Source: Allopusillimonas ginsengisoli
GTDB taxonomy: Bacteria > Pseudomonadota > Gammaproteobacteria > Burkholderiales > Burkholderiaceae_B
DNA: 64,000 nt
Direction of reading: 5' to 3'
NCBI GenBank assembly: GCA_005239165.1
Contig: RAPG01000004.1
Coordinates: 124,001 to 188,000, forward strand
The notes below the pieces were generated by a model. That model ran no database searches. It was given only the letters and a program-made list of their open reading frames with translations, and was not told the origin of the DNA. The first letter of the stretch is position 1. Each line of letters begins with the position of its first letter. This document shows positions 8,478 through 17,069 of the stretch, in pieces. A program made the position numbers and the translations under genes.

Positions 8478-9480
8478 CGTCGACCGACACTTTGCCGCGA
8501 AACACATAATATGACCACCCTGTATAACCAAGTATCATGGGAATAATCAGCAAAGCGCCCACAAGCGTAAAGCCCTGACTTTGCGGCGGACCAGAAGCCT
8601 GCCATATGCTGATATCAGGTGGAATGATATTTGGCCACACACTAATGCCCAGCCCGCTATAACCCAGAAAGATAAGCACCAGGGTAAGAATGAAAGGCCC
8701 GCCATGCGCTTCGCGTGCAAGGCAGCGCAATAGGTACCAGGCTGTCAGGGCAACCAGAAGGGGTACCGGCGCAAACCAGAACAAATTCGGCAAACTGAAC
8801 CAGCGCTCAGCAATGCCAGGGTGTGTAAGCGGTGTCCAGATGCTGATAATCACGATGATGCTCAGCAAGGCCCACGTCAATGGCCGCGCCAGGTTGCGCA
8901 TACGATCGTGCAACTCGCCATGGGTTTTGAGTACCAGCCAGGTGCTGCCCAAAAGCCCATAGGCAACTAGCAAGCCTAACCCGGTAAATACCGAAAACGG
9001 TGTCAGCCAGTCTAGTGTTCCGCCTGCATAGCCACCATCCACAACCGGGATGCCCTGGATATAGCCGCCCAAGGTGACACCTTGGAAAAAGGTGGCGCAC
9101 ACTGATCCGAATATGAATGCCTTGTCCCACCAGTGACGCCCGGCTTCTTTAGCCTTGAAGCGGAATTCGAAGGCCACGCCCCGAAAGATCAGCCCAAGCA
9201 ACATGAAGATAAGCGGCAACATAAAGGCATGGAGAATAACGGCATACGCCAGCGGGAATGCAGCAAGCAGCCCTGCGCCACCCAGCACCAGCCACGTCTC
9301 GTTTCCGTCCCATACGGGGGCCACCGTATTCATCATTACGTTGCGGTCATGTTCAGCCTTGAAAAAGGGAAACAAAATGCCTATACCCAGATCAAAACCA
9401 TCCATGATGACGTACATCAGAATGCCGAACAAAATAATAACGGCCCACACTAGTGCCAGATCGATACCCATGCCAGTCAC
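8464..9480 (-). CDS. cydB: Cytochrome bd-type quinol oxidase subunit II
   Basis: 338 aa, eight or nine membrane segments, starting with a long hydrophobic stretch (LALVWAVIILFGILMYVIMDGFDLGIG) whose DGFDLG motif marks the family, and WDGNETWLV at about residues 57-65, another family mark. It is the second core subunit of a quinol:O2 oxidoreductase in the inner membrane. It overlaps cydA by four bases (ATGA), so the subunits are translationally coupled. The stop TGA is followed in the same frame by a DUF2474-like segment. Confidence 0.95.
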   Translation of the reverse strand: MTGMGIDLALVWAVIILFGILMYVIMDGFDLGIGILFPFFKAEHDRNVMMNTVAPVWDGNETWLVLGGAGLLAAFPLAYAVILHAFMLPLIFMLLGLIFRGVAFEFRFKAKEAGRHWWDKAFIFGSVCATFFQGVTLGGYIQGIPVVDGGYAGGTLDWLTPFSVFTGLGLLVAYGLLGSTWLVLKTHGELHDRMRNLARPLTWALLSIIVIISIWTPLTHPGIAERWFSLPNLFWFAPVPLLVALTAWYLLRCLAREAHGGPFILTLVLIFLGYSGLGISVWPNIIPPDISIWQASGPPQSQGFTLVGALLIIPMILGYTGWSYYVFRGKVSVDDGYH

Positions 9481-10901
9481 CTGCTGTCCGAAGTAAGGGG
9501 GTTATCCAGATCCTCGTCGGCAGCCGACAGCGGGCGCGCCGGACGGCGTACCTCGTCGGGCTGACTGCCTGATGGCTCCGGGTCTGTAGCCTGAGGCCCG
9601 GTGCGTATCAGCCGCAGCATATAAACAATACCTGCGCCAAAAATCACGAAATACACAACCACAAACAGTGACAGCGTCAGCCCCACTGCGCCAGCGCTGT
9701 TGGGTGTAACTGCATCGGCCGTGCGCATGAGCCCATGGATAATCCATGGCTGGCGTCCGATCTCTGTCGTAAACCACCCTGCCAGCAATGCCACCAGCCC
9801 CATCGGGCCCATATACATGGCAAACCTAAGCAAAGGACGCGAGTCATAGAGCCGCCCGCGCCAGCGCGCCCATGTCGCCCAGACGCCCAGCGCAATCATC
9901 AGCAAGCCCAGTCCTACCATTACCCGAAACGACCAGAACACAATCGCCACATTCGGCCGGTCTTCAGGTGCGAACTCTTTAAGACCAGGAAACTGCCCAT
10001 TAAAGGTATGAGTGAGTATCAGACTGCCCAGATGCGGTATCTCGACTGCAAAATGGTTTTTTTCTTCTTGCATGTCGGGCCAGCCAATCAGAGTCAGAGG
10101 CACCGCCTCTCCGGGTTTGTTTTCCCAGTGGCCTTCAATCGCCGCGATCTTGGCGGGCTGGTATTTAAGGGTGTTCAGACCGTGAAAATCGCCGACTACA
10201 ACCTGAATGGGCGTGACGATAAGCATCATCCACATTGCCATGGACAGCATTTTGCGTACCGCTGGCCGGTCGTTGCCACGCAACAAATGCCAGGCCGCGG
10301 ACGCGCCGACCAGGAGCGCCGTACATAGAAACGCGGCGATGGTCATGTGCACAAGCCGGTACGGAAATGATGGGTTGAAAATGACCGCCAGCCAATCGAG
10401 TGGCACGACGCGACCATCGATAATCCCGTAACCGGCCGGCGTATGCATCCAGCTATTTGACGCGAGAATCCACGTGGCGGAGATCAGCGTGCCCAGTGCG
10501 ACCATGATGGTGGAAAACATGTGCAACCCGGGCCCTACCCGTGACAAGCCAAACAGCATGACACCCAGAAAGCCGGCCTCGAGAAAAAATGCCGTCAGCA
10601 CTTCGTACGCGAGTAAAGGCCCTGTAACGCCTCCCGCAAAGGCAGAGAACTGACTCCAGTTAGTGCCAAACTGGTATGCCATGACCAGGCCCGAGACGAC
10701 GCCCATACCAAAATTGACGGCAAATATCTTCAGCCAATAGTCATAGAGCTCGCGATATTTGGCGCGGCCAGTTTTAAGCCAACAGGCTTCCAGCACAACA
10801 AGATAACTGGCCAGCCCAATGGTGATGGCCGGAAATATGATGTGGAAGGAAATAGTGAACGCGAACTGGATACGAGACAACATGAGCGCATCGAGATACA
10901 T
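9477..10901 (-). CDS. cydA: Cytochrome bd-type quinol oxidase subunit I (cyanide-insensitive CioA-like)
   Basis: 474 aa with about nine membrane helices. The start LDALMLSRIQFAFTISFHII carries the haem-ligand His in helix I, and GWFTTEIGRQPWIIHGLMRT is the conserved GRQPW block. The length is short for CydA and the Q-loop region between about residues 250 and 320 lacks the long insert of E. coli CydA, so it is likely the CIO type; a DUF2474 gene nearby agrees. It oxidises ubiquinol and reduces O2 to water without pumping protons. It is first in the operon; no FNR-type palindrome was seen upstream. Confidence 0.93.
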   Translation of the reverse strand: MYLDALMLSRIQFAFTISFHIIFPAITIGLASYLVVLEACWLKTGRAKYRELYDYWLKIFAVNFGMGVVSGLVMAYQFGTNWSQFSAFAGGVTGPLLAYEVLTAFFLEAGFLGVMLFGLSRVGPGLHMFSTIMVALGTLISATWILASNSWMHTPAGYGIIDGRVVPLDWLAVIFNPSFPYRLVHMTIAAFLCTALLVGASAAWHLLRGNDRPAVRKMLSMAMWMMLIVTPIQVVVGDFHGLNTLKYQPAKIAAIEGHWENKPGEAVPLTLIGWPDMQEEKNHFAVEIPHLGSLILTHTFNGQFPGLKEFAPEDRPNVAIVFWSFRVMVGLGLLMIALGVWATWARWRGRLYDSRPLLRFAMYMGPMGLVALLAGWFTTEIGRQPWIIHGLMRTADAVTPNSAGAVGLTLSLFVVVYFVIFGAGIVYMLRLIRTGPQATDPEPSGSQPDEVRRPARPLSAADEDLDNPLTSDSR

Positions 10902-11089
10902 GCGACACTCCTACATGGGGCAAACACGCGGTGGGGAGCCACTCGCAGCGGCCAAGTGGCACCGGGCCAGTGTAGCGCAAAAGCATGCGGAGTTCGAAGC
11001 AGTCTGTTGCATCGGGTGCCGGTACAAACCCCGTCGGGCACGCAGCTTGCTTGATAGCAGGAAGCATTGTGCAAAAAAGGAGAATGACC

Positions 11090-11869
11090 ATGCTACGCAA
11101 AGCAAGCACGCTGAATGGCTATGCCATCCAGGCAACCGATGATGAATTGGGAAAAGTGAAGGACATTTACTTTGACGATGAAAAATGGGGGGTTCGGTAT
11201 CTGATTGTGCAAACCGGTTCTTGGTTCTCCCGGAAGAGCGTCTTGGTATCGCCCTACTCCATCGTTCGCGTAGATGATGCAGATGAACTCGTTCATGTGT
11301 CGCTAACGCTTGATCAGGTCAAAAACAGCCCCGATATAGATGCCCATCAGCCGGTTTCACGTCAGCTCGAGGGCGAGTATTCGGCCTATTACGGTTATGG
11401 TCACTACTGGAGCGGTCCATACCTTTGGGGCGCATCTGGGTACCCAGTATTACCTTTGCCCGAAACGGCTGGCGTAGCGCCACTGGACATGCGGCCTGAT
11501 CAAGTCGCCGCGCGTGCGGTCGACAACCCGCAAGACGAGCATCTTCGAAGTGCAGACAATATCAGCGGCTATCACATTGCCGGCACTGATGGCGAGATTG
11601 GGCACGTTGAAGACATTATTTATGACGATGAAGCGTGGGCCATTCGCTATATGCTGGTCGATACCCACAATTGGTGGCCGGGCGGCAAAAAAGTACTGAT
11701 ATCCACGCAATGGATAGATCGCATCGACTGGACTGACAACGCCGTGCAAACTTCGCTGACGCGCGAGCAGATCAAGAACAGCCCCGAGTACGACGAAACC
11801 TCTCCAATTGAGCGTGATTTTGAAGTACGGCTGCATGAGTACTATCGTCAGCCAGGTTATTGGGACTGA
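11090..11869 (+). CDS. Protein with two PRC-barrel domains
   Basis: 259 aa. Two copies of a PRC-barrel are visible: residues about 1-80 (LNGYAIQATDDELGKVKDIYFDDEKWGVRYL in shortened form) and about 155-235 (ISGYHIAGTDGEIGHVEDIIYDDEAWAIRYM). Each ends with TLDQVKNSP- or TREQIKNSP-like helices. A Tyr/Gly/Trp-rich linker (YSAYYGYGHYWSGPY) joins them. No signal peptide or membrane segment is seen. Function of such duplicated PRC proteins is unknown; single PRC domains occur in photosynthetic reaction centre H and RimM. AAGGAG seven bases before ATG 11090 decides the start over ATG 11084. Confidence 0.85.
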   Translation: MLRKASTLNGYAIQATDDELGKVKDIYFDDEKWGVRYLIVQTGSWFSRKSVLVSPYSIVRVDDADELVHVSLTLDQVKNSPDIDAHQPVSRQLEGEYSAYYGYGHYWSGPYLWGASGYPVLPLPETAGVAPLDMRPDQVAARAVDNPQDEHLRSADNISGYHIAGTDGEIGHVEDIIYDDEAWAIRYMLVDTHNWWPGGKKVLISTQWIDRIDWTDNAVQTSLTREQIKNSPEYDETSPIERDFEVRLHEYYRQPGYWD

Positions 11870-11973
11870 TGCCAGGCGTTGCCTGGATGCACTATCGGGC
11901 TTAAACACGTCTTGCAACTTAGCCGGGTTGTCGGCCAGCGCGTCCGGCAACCCACCTGACAACGTACAGGCGT

Positions 11974-12842
11974 CTATGTGGCGAGCAGGATCACGCCGGC
12001 GATGATGACGGCACAACCCAGTATGCGGGCCGGCGACGCTTTTTCTTTAAGTATGAAAAACCTGCAATGGTGCCTATCATCATCGACATTTCTCGCAGCG
12101 GTGCAATCAAGCTGACGTTGCCTCCCATTTGGTAGGCGTAGAGAACCAAGATATACGCCAGTGGCGATAGCGTGCCAACAATGAACGCGTAGCGCCACTT
12201 GCCCCGCATCTGCACCATCATTGCTTTGCGCCGTATGATGGCGCGCGGCGCCATAAGTACAACGCTGCCCAGTGCTGACAGCCAGTCGAGCACCACGGGT
12301 GCAACCAGCAACACTTTCACGCTGTAGGCGTCAACAATAGTGTAATTGGCAATAAAAAAGCCTATAAATAAACCCCAGCGTATGCCTTGCTTGGCGGCCG
12401 GAGTCGTAAAGCGGCGCAGTTGTCCGCCTGACGCAATGAGCACGATGCCAACAACCACGCAGACGATACCCAAAACCCCGGTGCCTGATGGGCTCTCGCC
12501 AAGAAGAATAAAAGCACCAAGACTGGACAGCAAAGGCCCGGTGCCTCTCGCAATGGGATACACCACTGACAGGTCGGCAGCCTGGTAGCCCCTCTGAAGG
12601 CAAAGACTGTAAGCCAGGTGCAGCACACTGGCCAGTATGACAAACAGCACCACCGTGGCATCCCACTGCATGCCGTCAAACCACAAAACGTAAGCTACCC
12701 AAGGTGCATAGAGCACCATGGAAAATAATCTATAAGTAAAAACAAAATCACCGGCTGCGCCGGTGGCTTTCTTGGAAACGAGATTCCAGGTGGCGTGCAA
12801 CGCCGCAGCGCACACAACCAGCAAGAATGCTTCAAGCGTCAT
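11974..12842 (-). pseudogene. DMT/EamA-family transporter with a one-base frameshift near the 3' end
   Basis: The first frame gives about 260 residues of a ten-helix drug/metabolite transporter (start MTLEAFLLVVCAAALHATWN, two EamA repeats, ...REMSMMIGTIAGF) and then runs into a charged nonsense tail. The adjacent frame supplies exactly the missing last helix, FILKEKASPARILG...AGVILLAT, ending at 11974. The switch falls at a T run (five A on the plus strand, 12056-12060); six would restore the frame. Substrate unknown. It may be a true mutation, phase-variable, or a homopolymer sequencing error. Confidence 0.85.
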
Positions 12843-12894
12843 GAGCGTCTGTCAGTGGTGCGCCATCAGTCTTTGTCGTCATGAACCAGCACGA

Positions 12895-13239
12895 CTAGAG
12901 AATTTCTTCGACGGTTGCGGAGGGCCTGCACAGGCGACTGCCTTTTCCAGTACAAACAAAAGGCCGGTTCATAAGAATGGGATGCTCTGCCATGGCAGCG
13001 AGAAGTTGCTCGTCAGTGAGGGCCGCGTCAGCCAGCCCCAACTCCTGGTATATCGACTCTTTGGCGCGCATGGCTTCACGTACCGTCAACCCCGCATCGC
13101 GAATCAGCGAGGCTAACTCGTCGCGCGACAGTGGGGTTTTCAAATACTCAATGATTTCGGGCTGAAGCCCACGGTCTTGGAGAGTTTGCAAGACCGTTCG
13201 TGAAGTGCCACAACGAGGGTTATGATAGATTTTGGTCAT
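12895..13239 (-). CDS. arsC: Glutaredoxin-dependent arsenate reductase ArsC
   Basis: 114 aa, thioredoxin-like fold. Catalytic Cys10 is in NPRCGTSR, and the arginines that hold arsenate in E. coli ArsC (R60, R94, R107) have counterparts at R58, R92 (MNRPF) and R105 (SRLCRPS). Reduces arsenate to arsenite in the cytoplasm with glutathione/glutaredoxin. No arsR, arsB or acr3 is near, so this is an orphan copy and could have another redox role. It is divergent from the peroxiredoxin gene, 69 bases apart. Confidence 0.88.
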   Translation of the reverse strand: MTKIYHNPRCGTSRTVLQTLQDRGLQPEIIEYLKTPLSRDELASLIRDAGLTVREAMRAKESIYQELGLADAALTDEQLLAAMAEHPILMNRPFVCTGKGSRLCRPSATVEEIL

Positions 13240-13308
13240 GGATGTCGATACACGCTTATCTATTACTGAAAAATTACATGTTAGCCGAGTTTCACATAAG
13301 GATATGCC

Positions 13309-13866
13309 ATGTTAAATACGCTCCGGGTAGATCTTCTTAGAAACGCCCTGCTGGCTGCAGCCGTTATGCTGGCTGGCCCGGCCGCTGCCGAGCTTAAGAC
13401 CGGCGACCCGGCCCCCGGCTTTACGCTGCAGGCCACTCTGGCAGGAGATGCCTTTGCATTTAACCTGGATGATGCCCTTCAAAAAGGCCCCGTTGTGCTC
13501 TATTTTTACCCTGCAGCATTCACTAAAGGCTGCACCATCGAAGCGCATAACTTTGCCGAAGCCATGGATGACTACAAACAGGCCGGGGCCACCGTTCTTG
13601 GTATATCTGCCGATGGGCTTGAAAAGCTCAAAGAATTTTCGGTTAGCGCATGTCGAGGCAAGTTTGCCGTAGCCTCAGACGCTGATGCACAGGTAATCAA
13701 GTCTTATGATGCCAAGAGCGCATTCATGCCTCATATGGCCAGTCGCGTATCGTATGTAGTTACGCCAGACCACAAAATTTACTATAGCTATCAAAGCGGC
13801 AGCCCCGACGAGCATGTACCTCGCACTCTGGAAGCCGTCCGAAAGTGGGCTGCCGCCAAACAGTAG
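13309..13866 (+). CDS. Exported peroxiredoxin (AhpC/TSA, Bcp/PrxQ-like)
   Basis: 185 aa. A signal peptide (basic RVDLLRN, hydrophobic ALLAAAVMLAG, cleavage after PAAA near residue 27) is followed by a thioredoxin-fold peroxiredoxin. Peroxidatic Cys75 lies in FYPAAFTKGCTIEA. The usual Bcp resolving Cys five residues later is absent; the only other Cys, C115 (SVSACRGK), could act instead, or the enzyme is 1-Cys. It would reduce peroxides in the periplasm. The GST gene follows after 45 bases on the same strand and may be co-transcribed. Confidence 0.88.
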   Translation: MLNTLRVDLLRNALLAAAVMLAGPAAAELKTGDPAPGFTLQATLAGDAFAFNLDDALQKGPVVLYFYPAAFTKGCTIEAHNFAEAMDDYKQAGATVLGISADGLEKLKEFSVSACRGKFAVASDADAQVIKSYDAKSAFMPHMASRVSYVVTPDHKIYYSYQSGSPDEHVPRTLEAVRKWAAAKQ

Positions 13867-13911
13867 GCAGTCACCACACATTGCTCACTCAATAACCAGG
13901 AAGCATTATCG

Positions 13912-14610
13912 ATGATAGACCTGTATTACTGGACGACGCCCAACGGGCACAAGATTACGATGTTTCTTGAAGAAACCGGTCTGCCATACAAGATGTTCCC
14001 CATTAACATCAGCAAGGGAGAGCAGTTTGAACCCGGATTTCTGCAGATAGCACCCAATAACCGGATCCCTGCCATTGTTGACCATGAGCCGGACGGGGGC
14101 GGTACACCCATACCGATTTTTGAGTCTGGTGCCATCCTTCTTTATCTGGCCGAAAAAACAGCGCAGTTTATTCCACAAACACTAAGAGAACGTACCCAAG
14201 TGCTGCAGTGGCTTTTCTGGCAGATGGGTGGTCTGGGTCCCATGGCGGGTCAAAATCACCACTTTAGCGGTTATGCAGCCGAAAAACTGCCCTACGCTAT
14301 CGACCGTTATGTGCGCGAAACAGCGCGACTTTATGGTGTGCTGGACAAACATCTGGCCGGGGGTAAATTTATTGCCGGCGACTACTCTATCGCCGACATC
14401 GCTTGCTACCCATGGGTCGTACCCCATGCACGGCAGGGGCAAAATCTGGATGATTTCCCCCACCTGAAGCGCTGGTTCGACACCATCGCCAACCGCCCTG
14501 CTACGCAGCGAGCCTATGCCCTGGCCGAGAAAATCAATACTGGCCCATCCGTCAGCGATGATGAATCCCGCAAAATTCTGTTCGGTCAGGATGCAAAAAC
14601 GGTCAGGTAA
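13912..14610 (+). CDS. Glutathione S-transferase, YfcG/Nu-class-like
   Basis: 232 aa. The N-terminal thioredoxin fold begins MIDLYYWTTPNGHKITMFLE; the TPNG element is that of YfcG/YghU proteins, which act as glutathione-dependent disulfide reductases rather than classic transferases. NRIPAIVDHEP and FESGAILLYLAEK form the glutathione site. The all-helical C-terminal half contains FIAGDYSIADIACYPW. Cytosolic. It sits between the periplasmic peroxiredoxin and the DUF3298-like gene; a link to thiol and oxidant defence is an inference. Confidence 0.88.
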   Translation: MIDLYYWTTPNGHKITMFLEETGLPYKMFPINISKGEQFEPGFLQIAPNNRIPAIVDHEPDGGGTPIPIFESGAILLYLAEKTAQFIPQTLRERTQVLQWLFWQMGGLGPMAGQNHHFSGYAAEKLPYAIDRYVRETARLYGVLDKHLAGGKFIAGDYSIADIACYPWVVPHARQGQNLDDFPHLKRWFDTIANRPATQRAYALAEKINTGPSVSDDESRKILFGQDAKTVR

Positions 14611-14634
14611 TTGCGGCGTGCCCAGGAGATAAAT

Positions 14635-15603
14635 ATGTCAGAAACACATTTCATGCTGCCAGCCGGCTGGCAACACGGCCCTGGCCGGCAGAAACTCACG
14701 CCCGGCGCTTCGGTGAAAAGTGCCAGCAAACGGGGCGCTGAGTGCATCAGCAGCAAGCTTGCATGCTCAGGTTCGACACTGCACACATTCCGCACCACCT
14801 TGAGCGCCTCCGGCTTGCCAGAACGGGCTCGCAGGCTGGCGCTGGCGCTGGCCGTGTGTGGTCTCGTCGGTGCATGCGCCAGTTCGCCTTCCAATATTTC
14901 ACGCATTCCGGTGCAGACAGGTCAGGAAACCAGTAAAGAGGGCTTGTTTACCCAGCCTGTCAAATGGGAGCACACCAAGCCAGGCTGCAAGGGAGACTGC
15001 CCCACCCTCAAAGTAGATTCTGTGGTTTTCCCGGGCAATCCGAAACTGAGCGATCTGGTTGATAACGCTCTGGCCTATATGACGGGTATCGGCAACAGCA
15101 ATGTGCCGCCGTACTCAAACATCGCAGAATACGAACAATATTTCTGGAAAACGGCTGCGCCGCGTGACTCCACCCTGCTCGCGGCCCGCACGCGATACCG
15201 AAACCGTACTCTCACAGTGATCGAGCTGGATACCTGGCAATACATGACAGGGATGACTCATGGCATTTCGGCAACACAATTTCTTAACTGGGACAACCAA
15301 TCCACCAAGGTATTAAGCCTCAATGATGTGCTGCGTCCTGGCAAGCGCCAGGATTACATTGCCGCCCTGAAAGCAGCCCACGGCCGCTGGCTGTCCGCCA
15401 ACCCAGAGATCATCGGTGACATCAATGTCTTTGTACGGCAGTGGCCATTTCAAGAGAGCAACAATTTTGGTTTTATCGATCAGGGCCTGGTGATCAAGTA
15501 TGACTCTTACCAGATTGCACCTTATTCAGCGGGGCAGCCAGAGCTAATAATCCCCTACGCCGACCTCAGTGGCATTCTTAAATCTGAGTTTTTGCCATCT
15601 TAA
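14635..15603 (+). CDS. DUF3298/RsiV-like lipoprotein of unknown function
   Basis: 322 aa from ATG 14635, chosen for AGGAG eight bases upstream. The first 65 residues are hydrophilic with no recognisable fold; then comes RRLALALAVCGLVGAC, a lipoprotein-type signal with a lipobox ending at Cys81. The remainder (about 125-320) resembles the DUF3298 domain: YEQYFWKTA, LTVIELDTWQYMTGMTHG, LNWDNQSTKVLSLNDVLRPG, FGFIDQGLVIKYDSYQIAPYSAGQPELIIPY. The late signal is odd: either a real extension or the true start is a TTG at about 14803-14815. Function unknown. Confidence 0.75.
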   Translation: MSETHFMLPAGWQHGPGRQKLTPGASVKSASKRGAECISSKLACSGSTLHTFRTTLSASGLPERARRLALALAVCGLVGACASSPSNISRIPVQTGQETSKEGLFTQPVKWEHTKPGCKGDCPTLKVDSVVFPGNPKLSDLVDNALAYMTGIGNSNVPPYSNIAEYEQYFWKTAAPRDSTLLAARTRYRNRTLTVIELDTWQYMTGMTHGISATQFLNWDNQSTKVLSLNDVLRPGKRQDYIAALKAAHGRWLSANPEIIGDINVFVRQWPFQESNNFGFIDQGLVIKYDSYQIAPYSAGQPELIIPYADLSGILKSEFLPS

Positions 15604-15617
15604 GCCATAAATAAGGG

Positions 15618-15656
15618 CTGGCGGGCTTCCTCAGCCTGGCTGACGAAGCCCGCCAG
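15618..15656. terminator. Hairpin between DUF3298-like and ankyrin genes
   Basis: A perfect 12-bp stem, CTGGCGGGCTTC with GAAGCCCGCCAG, and a 15-base loop, lies between convergent genes. On the minus strand a moderately T-rich CCCTTATTTATGG follows, so it may serve the ankyrin gene as well. Confidence 0.7.
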
Positions 15657-15733
15657 AGCCAAAACCACGGGTGTCCGTCAAGCAGCCCGTAAGCTTTTTT
15701 GCCCCGAACGCCGGAGCAAAGTATGCGTTGCTT

Positions 15734-16690
15734 TCAAGGCTGGACTGGCTTGTCAAAACGATCAAGATCAAAGTAACGCGATGTGGACGAATCAGAAGAT
15801 TGCGCTACCGCATCGGTGTCGCTACGCCCAGATGCCGGCTGACTTGCCTGAGACGCAGGCGAGCTGCCAAACTGATCGTGCGGAACTGTGTTGCCAGGGC
15901 CACTGGCCGCCGGGGCAGAGGCGCCAGCCTGATGCTGAGCATTACGACCAGCAAGTGTCGTGGCGGTCAGATTATCGAGCGCTTGGGCCAGCGAAGTATG
16001 TTTTTTCTGCCGCGCCCAATCGGCAGCATCCCATTTATTGAGATTTCGCATGGTCACGTCTGCCCCCTGCTCCAGCAGATAGCGCACAACAGGCTCGCTG
16101 CCGCCATAAGCCGCCATCATCAGAGCAGAGGTGCCGTCGGGGGCCTGTGCGTTAACTATCGCTTTATGCTCCACAAGCATTTTCACGGTATCAAGATGCC
16201 CCTTTGAAGCGGCATACTGCAGCGGCGTCCATCCTCCCAGCTTGTTGACCAGTGCTCCGCGCCGGATCAGATCTTGCGCTCTCTTGGTTTCCCCCAAAAC
16301 TGCCAGATACATAAGAGGTGTTTCGCGATGAATGTTGATCGCATTGAGCACCGTACCCTGATTGTTTAACAGCACGTCATAGACATCCCAGGCACCTTCC
16401 CGGATGGCCTGCATGATGGCAGGCTGACCATCAGGGCTAACGGCGTTGGGATCTGCCCCCTTGGCCAGCATTGTTTTGACATTTGAGGCGCGATTGTTGG
16501 TGATATCTACCCACCAGTCGGCGGGGTTTGCGCCGTGAGCGACCATGCACACCAATAGACCGGCCAGGGTAAGACTTGCCCTGGTACCCGCAGACAGACG
16601 CGCGCGGCGGCCTGTGACCGTGCGGCGTTCTGTGACCGTGCGGCGTTCTGCCTGGCGGACGGGCGCAAAGGTGGCAAGTTTATGGATCAT
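15734..16690 (-). CDS. Exported ankyrin-repeat protein
   Basis: 318 aa from ATG 16690 (GGAG eight bases upstream; an earlier in-frame ATG at 16837 has no ribosome site). A basic n-region (two copies of ERRTVT, then GRRARLSAGTR) leads to a hydrophobic core TLAGLLVCMVAHGA, a probable signal peptide, and then WWVDITNNRASNVKTML. Four to five ankyrin repeats follow at about 60-215 (KGADPNAVSPDGQPAIMQAI, RRGALVNKLGGWTPLQYAAS, HKAIVNAQAPDGTSALMMAA, EQGADVTMRNLNKWDAADWA). The tail is Ser/Ala/Gln-rich. A periplasmic protein-binding scaffold is likely; the partner is unknown. Confidence 0.85.
   Translation of the reverse strand: MIHKLATFAPVRQAERRTVTERRTVTGRRARLSAGTRASLTLAGLLVCMVAHGANPADWWVDITNNRASNVKTMLAKGADPNAVSPDGQPAIMQAIREGAWDVYDVLLNNQGTVLNAINIHRETPLMYLAVLGETKRAQDLIRRGALVNKLGGWTPLQYAASKGHLDTVKMLVEHKAIVNAQAPDGTSALMMAAYGGSEPVVRYLLEQGADVTMRNLNKWDAADWARQKKHTSLAQALDNLTATTLAGRNAQHQAGASAPAASGPGNTVPHDQFGSSPASQASQPASGRSDTDAVAQSSDSSTSRYFDLDRFDKPVQP
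16613..16648. repeat. Tandem 18-bp duplication in the ankyrin gene
   Basis: TGTGACCGTGCGGCGTTC is present twice head to tail. It encodes the doubled ERRTVT of the signal-peptide n-region; the length keeps the frame. Confidence 0.8.
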
Positions 16691-17069
16691 GAGGTCTCCA
16701 GAAGCAAAAATAAACGGTACAAGCAAAACACGAAGGAGAAAAGAACATGCAGGAAGAAACACGCCTGACCAGAAGTGACTAACAATCAAAAACCAGCCAA
16801 CATGCATTAGACAATGGGAAAAGGCCCATATCGGCAACTACACATTAATTCTTGAAAAAGAAATACATTTATAAATCAATTGGTTAATGATGAATCATGC
16901 TATTTATCATTAAGCCGAACGCTCTTCAGACCCCTATGCGAATGAATTCACATTAAATAATTAACTTTAAATTTATTACATTAAATAAACACTATAAATC
17001 ATTGATTTAAATGATAATTTCAATAACTCATAGATATATAACAAAATACATTAACTAATTCAAATTAAG
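16691..17069. other. AT-rich intergenic island
   Basis: 379 bases between the leftward ankyrin gene and tatD. The part from about 16840 to 17085 is far richer in A and T than anything else in the window. It holds an inverted repeat TAATGAT/ATCATTA (16885-16912), a smaller one ATCATT/AATGAT (about 16998-17015) and a direct repeat ACATTAAATAA (about 16950 and 16979). No gene is seen. It probably includes the ankyrin gene promoter and could be a target for H-NS/MvaT/BpH3-like proteins. Confidence 0.6.

Noticed and set aside
16998..17015. FNR-like site in the AT-rich island (TTGATTTAAATGAT)
   Set aside because: The second half-site has two mismatches to ATCAA and the background is so AT-rich that such matches are expected by chance.
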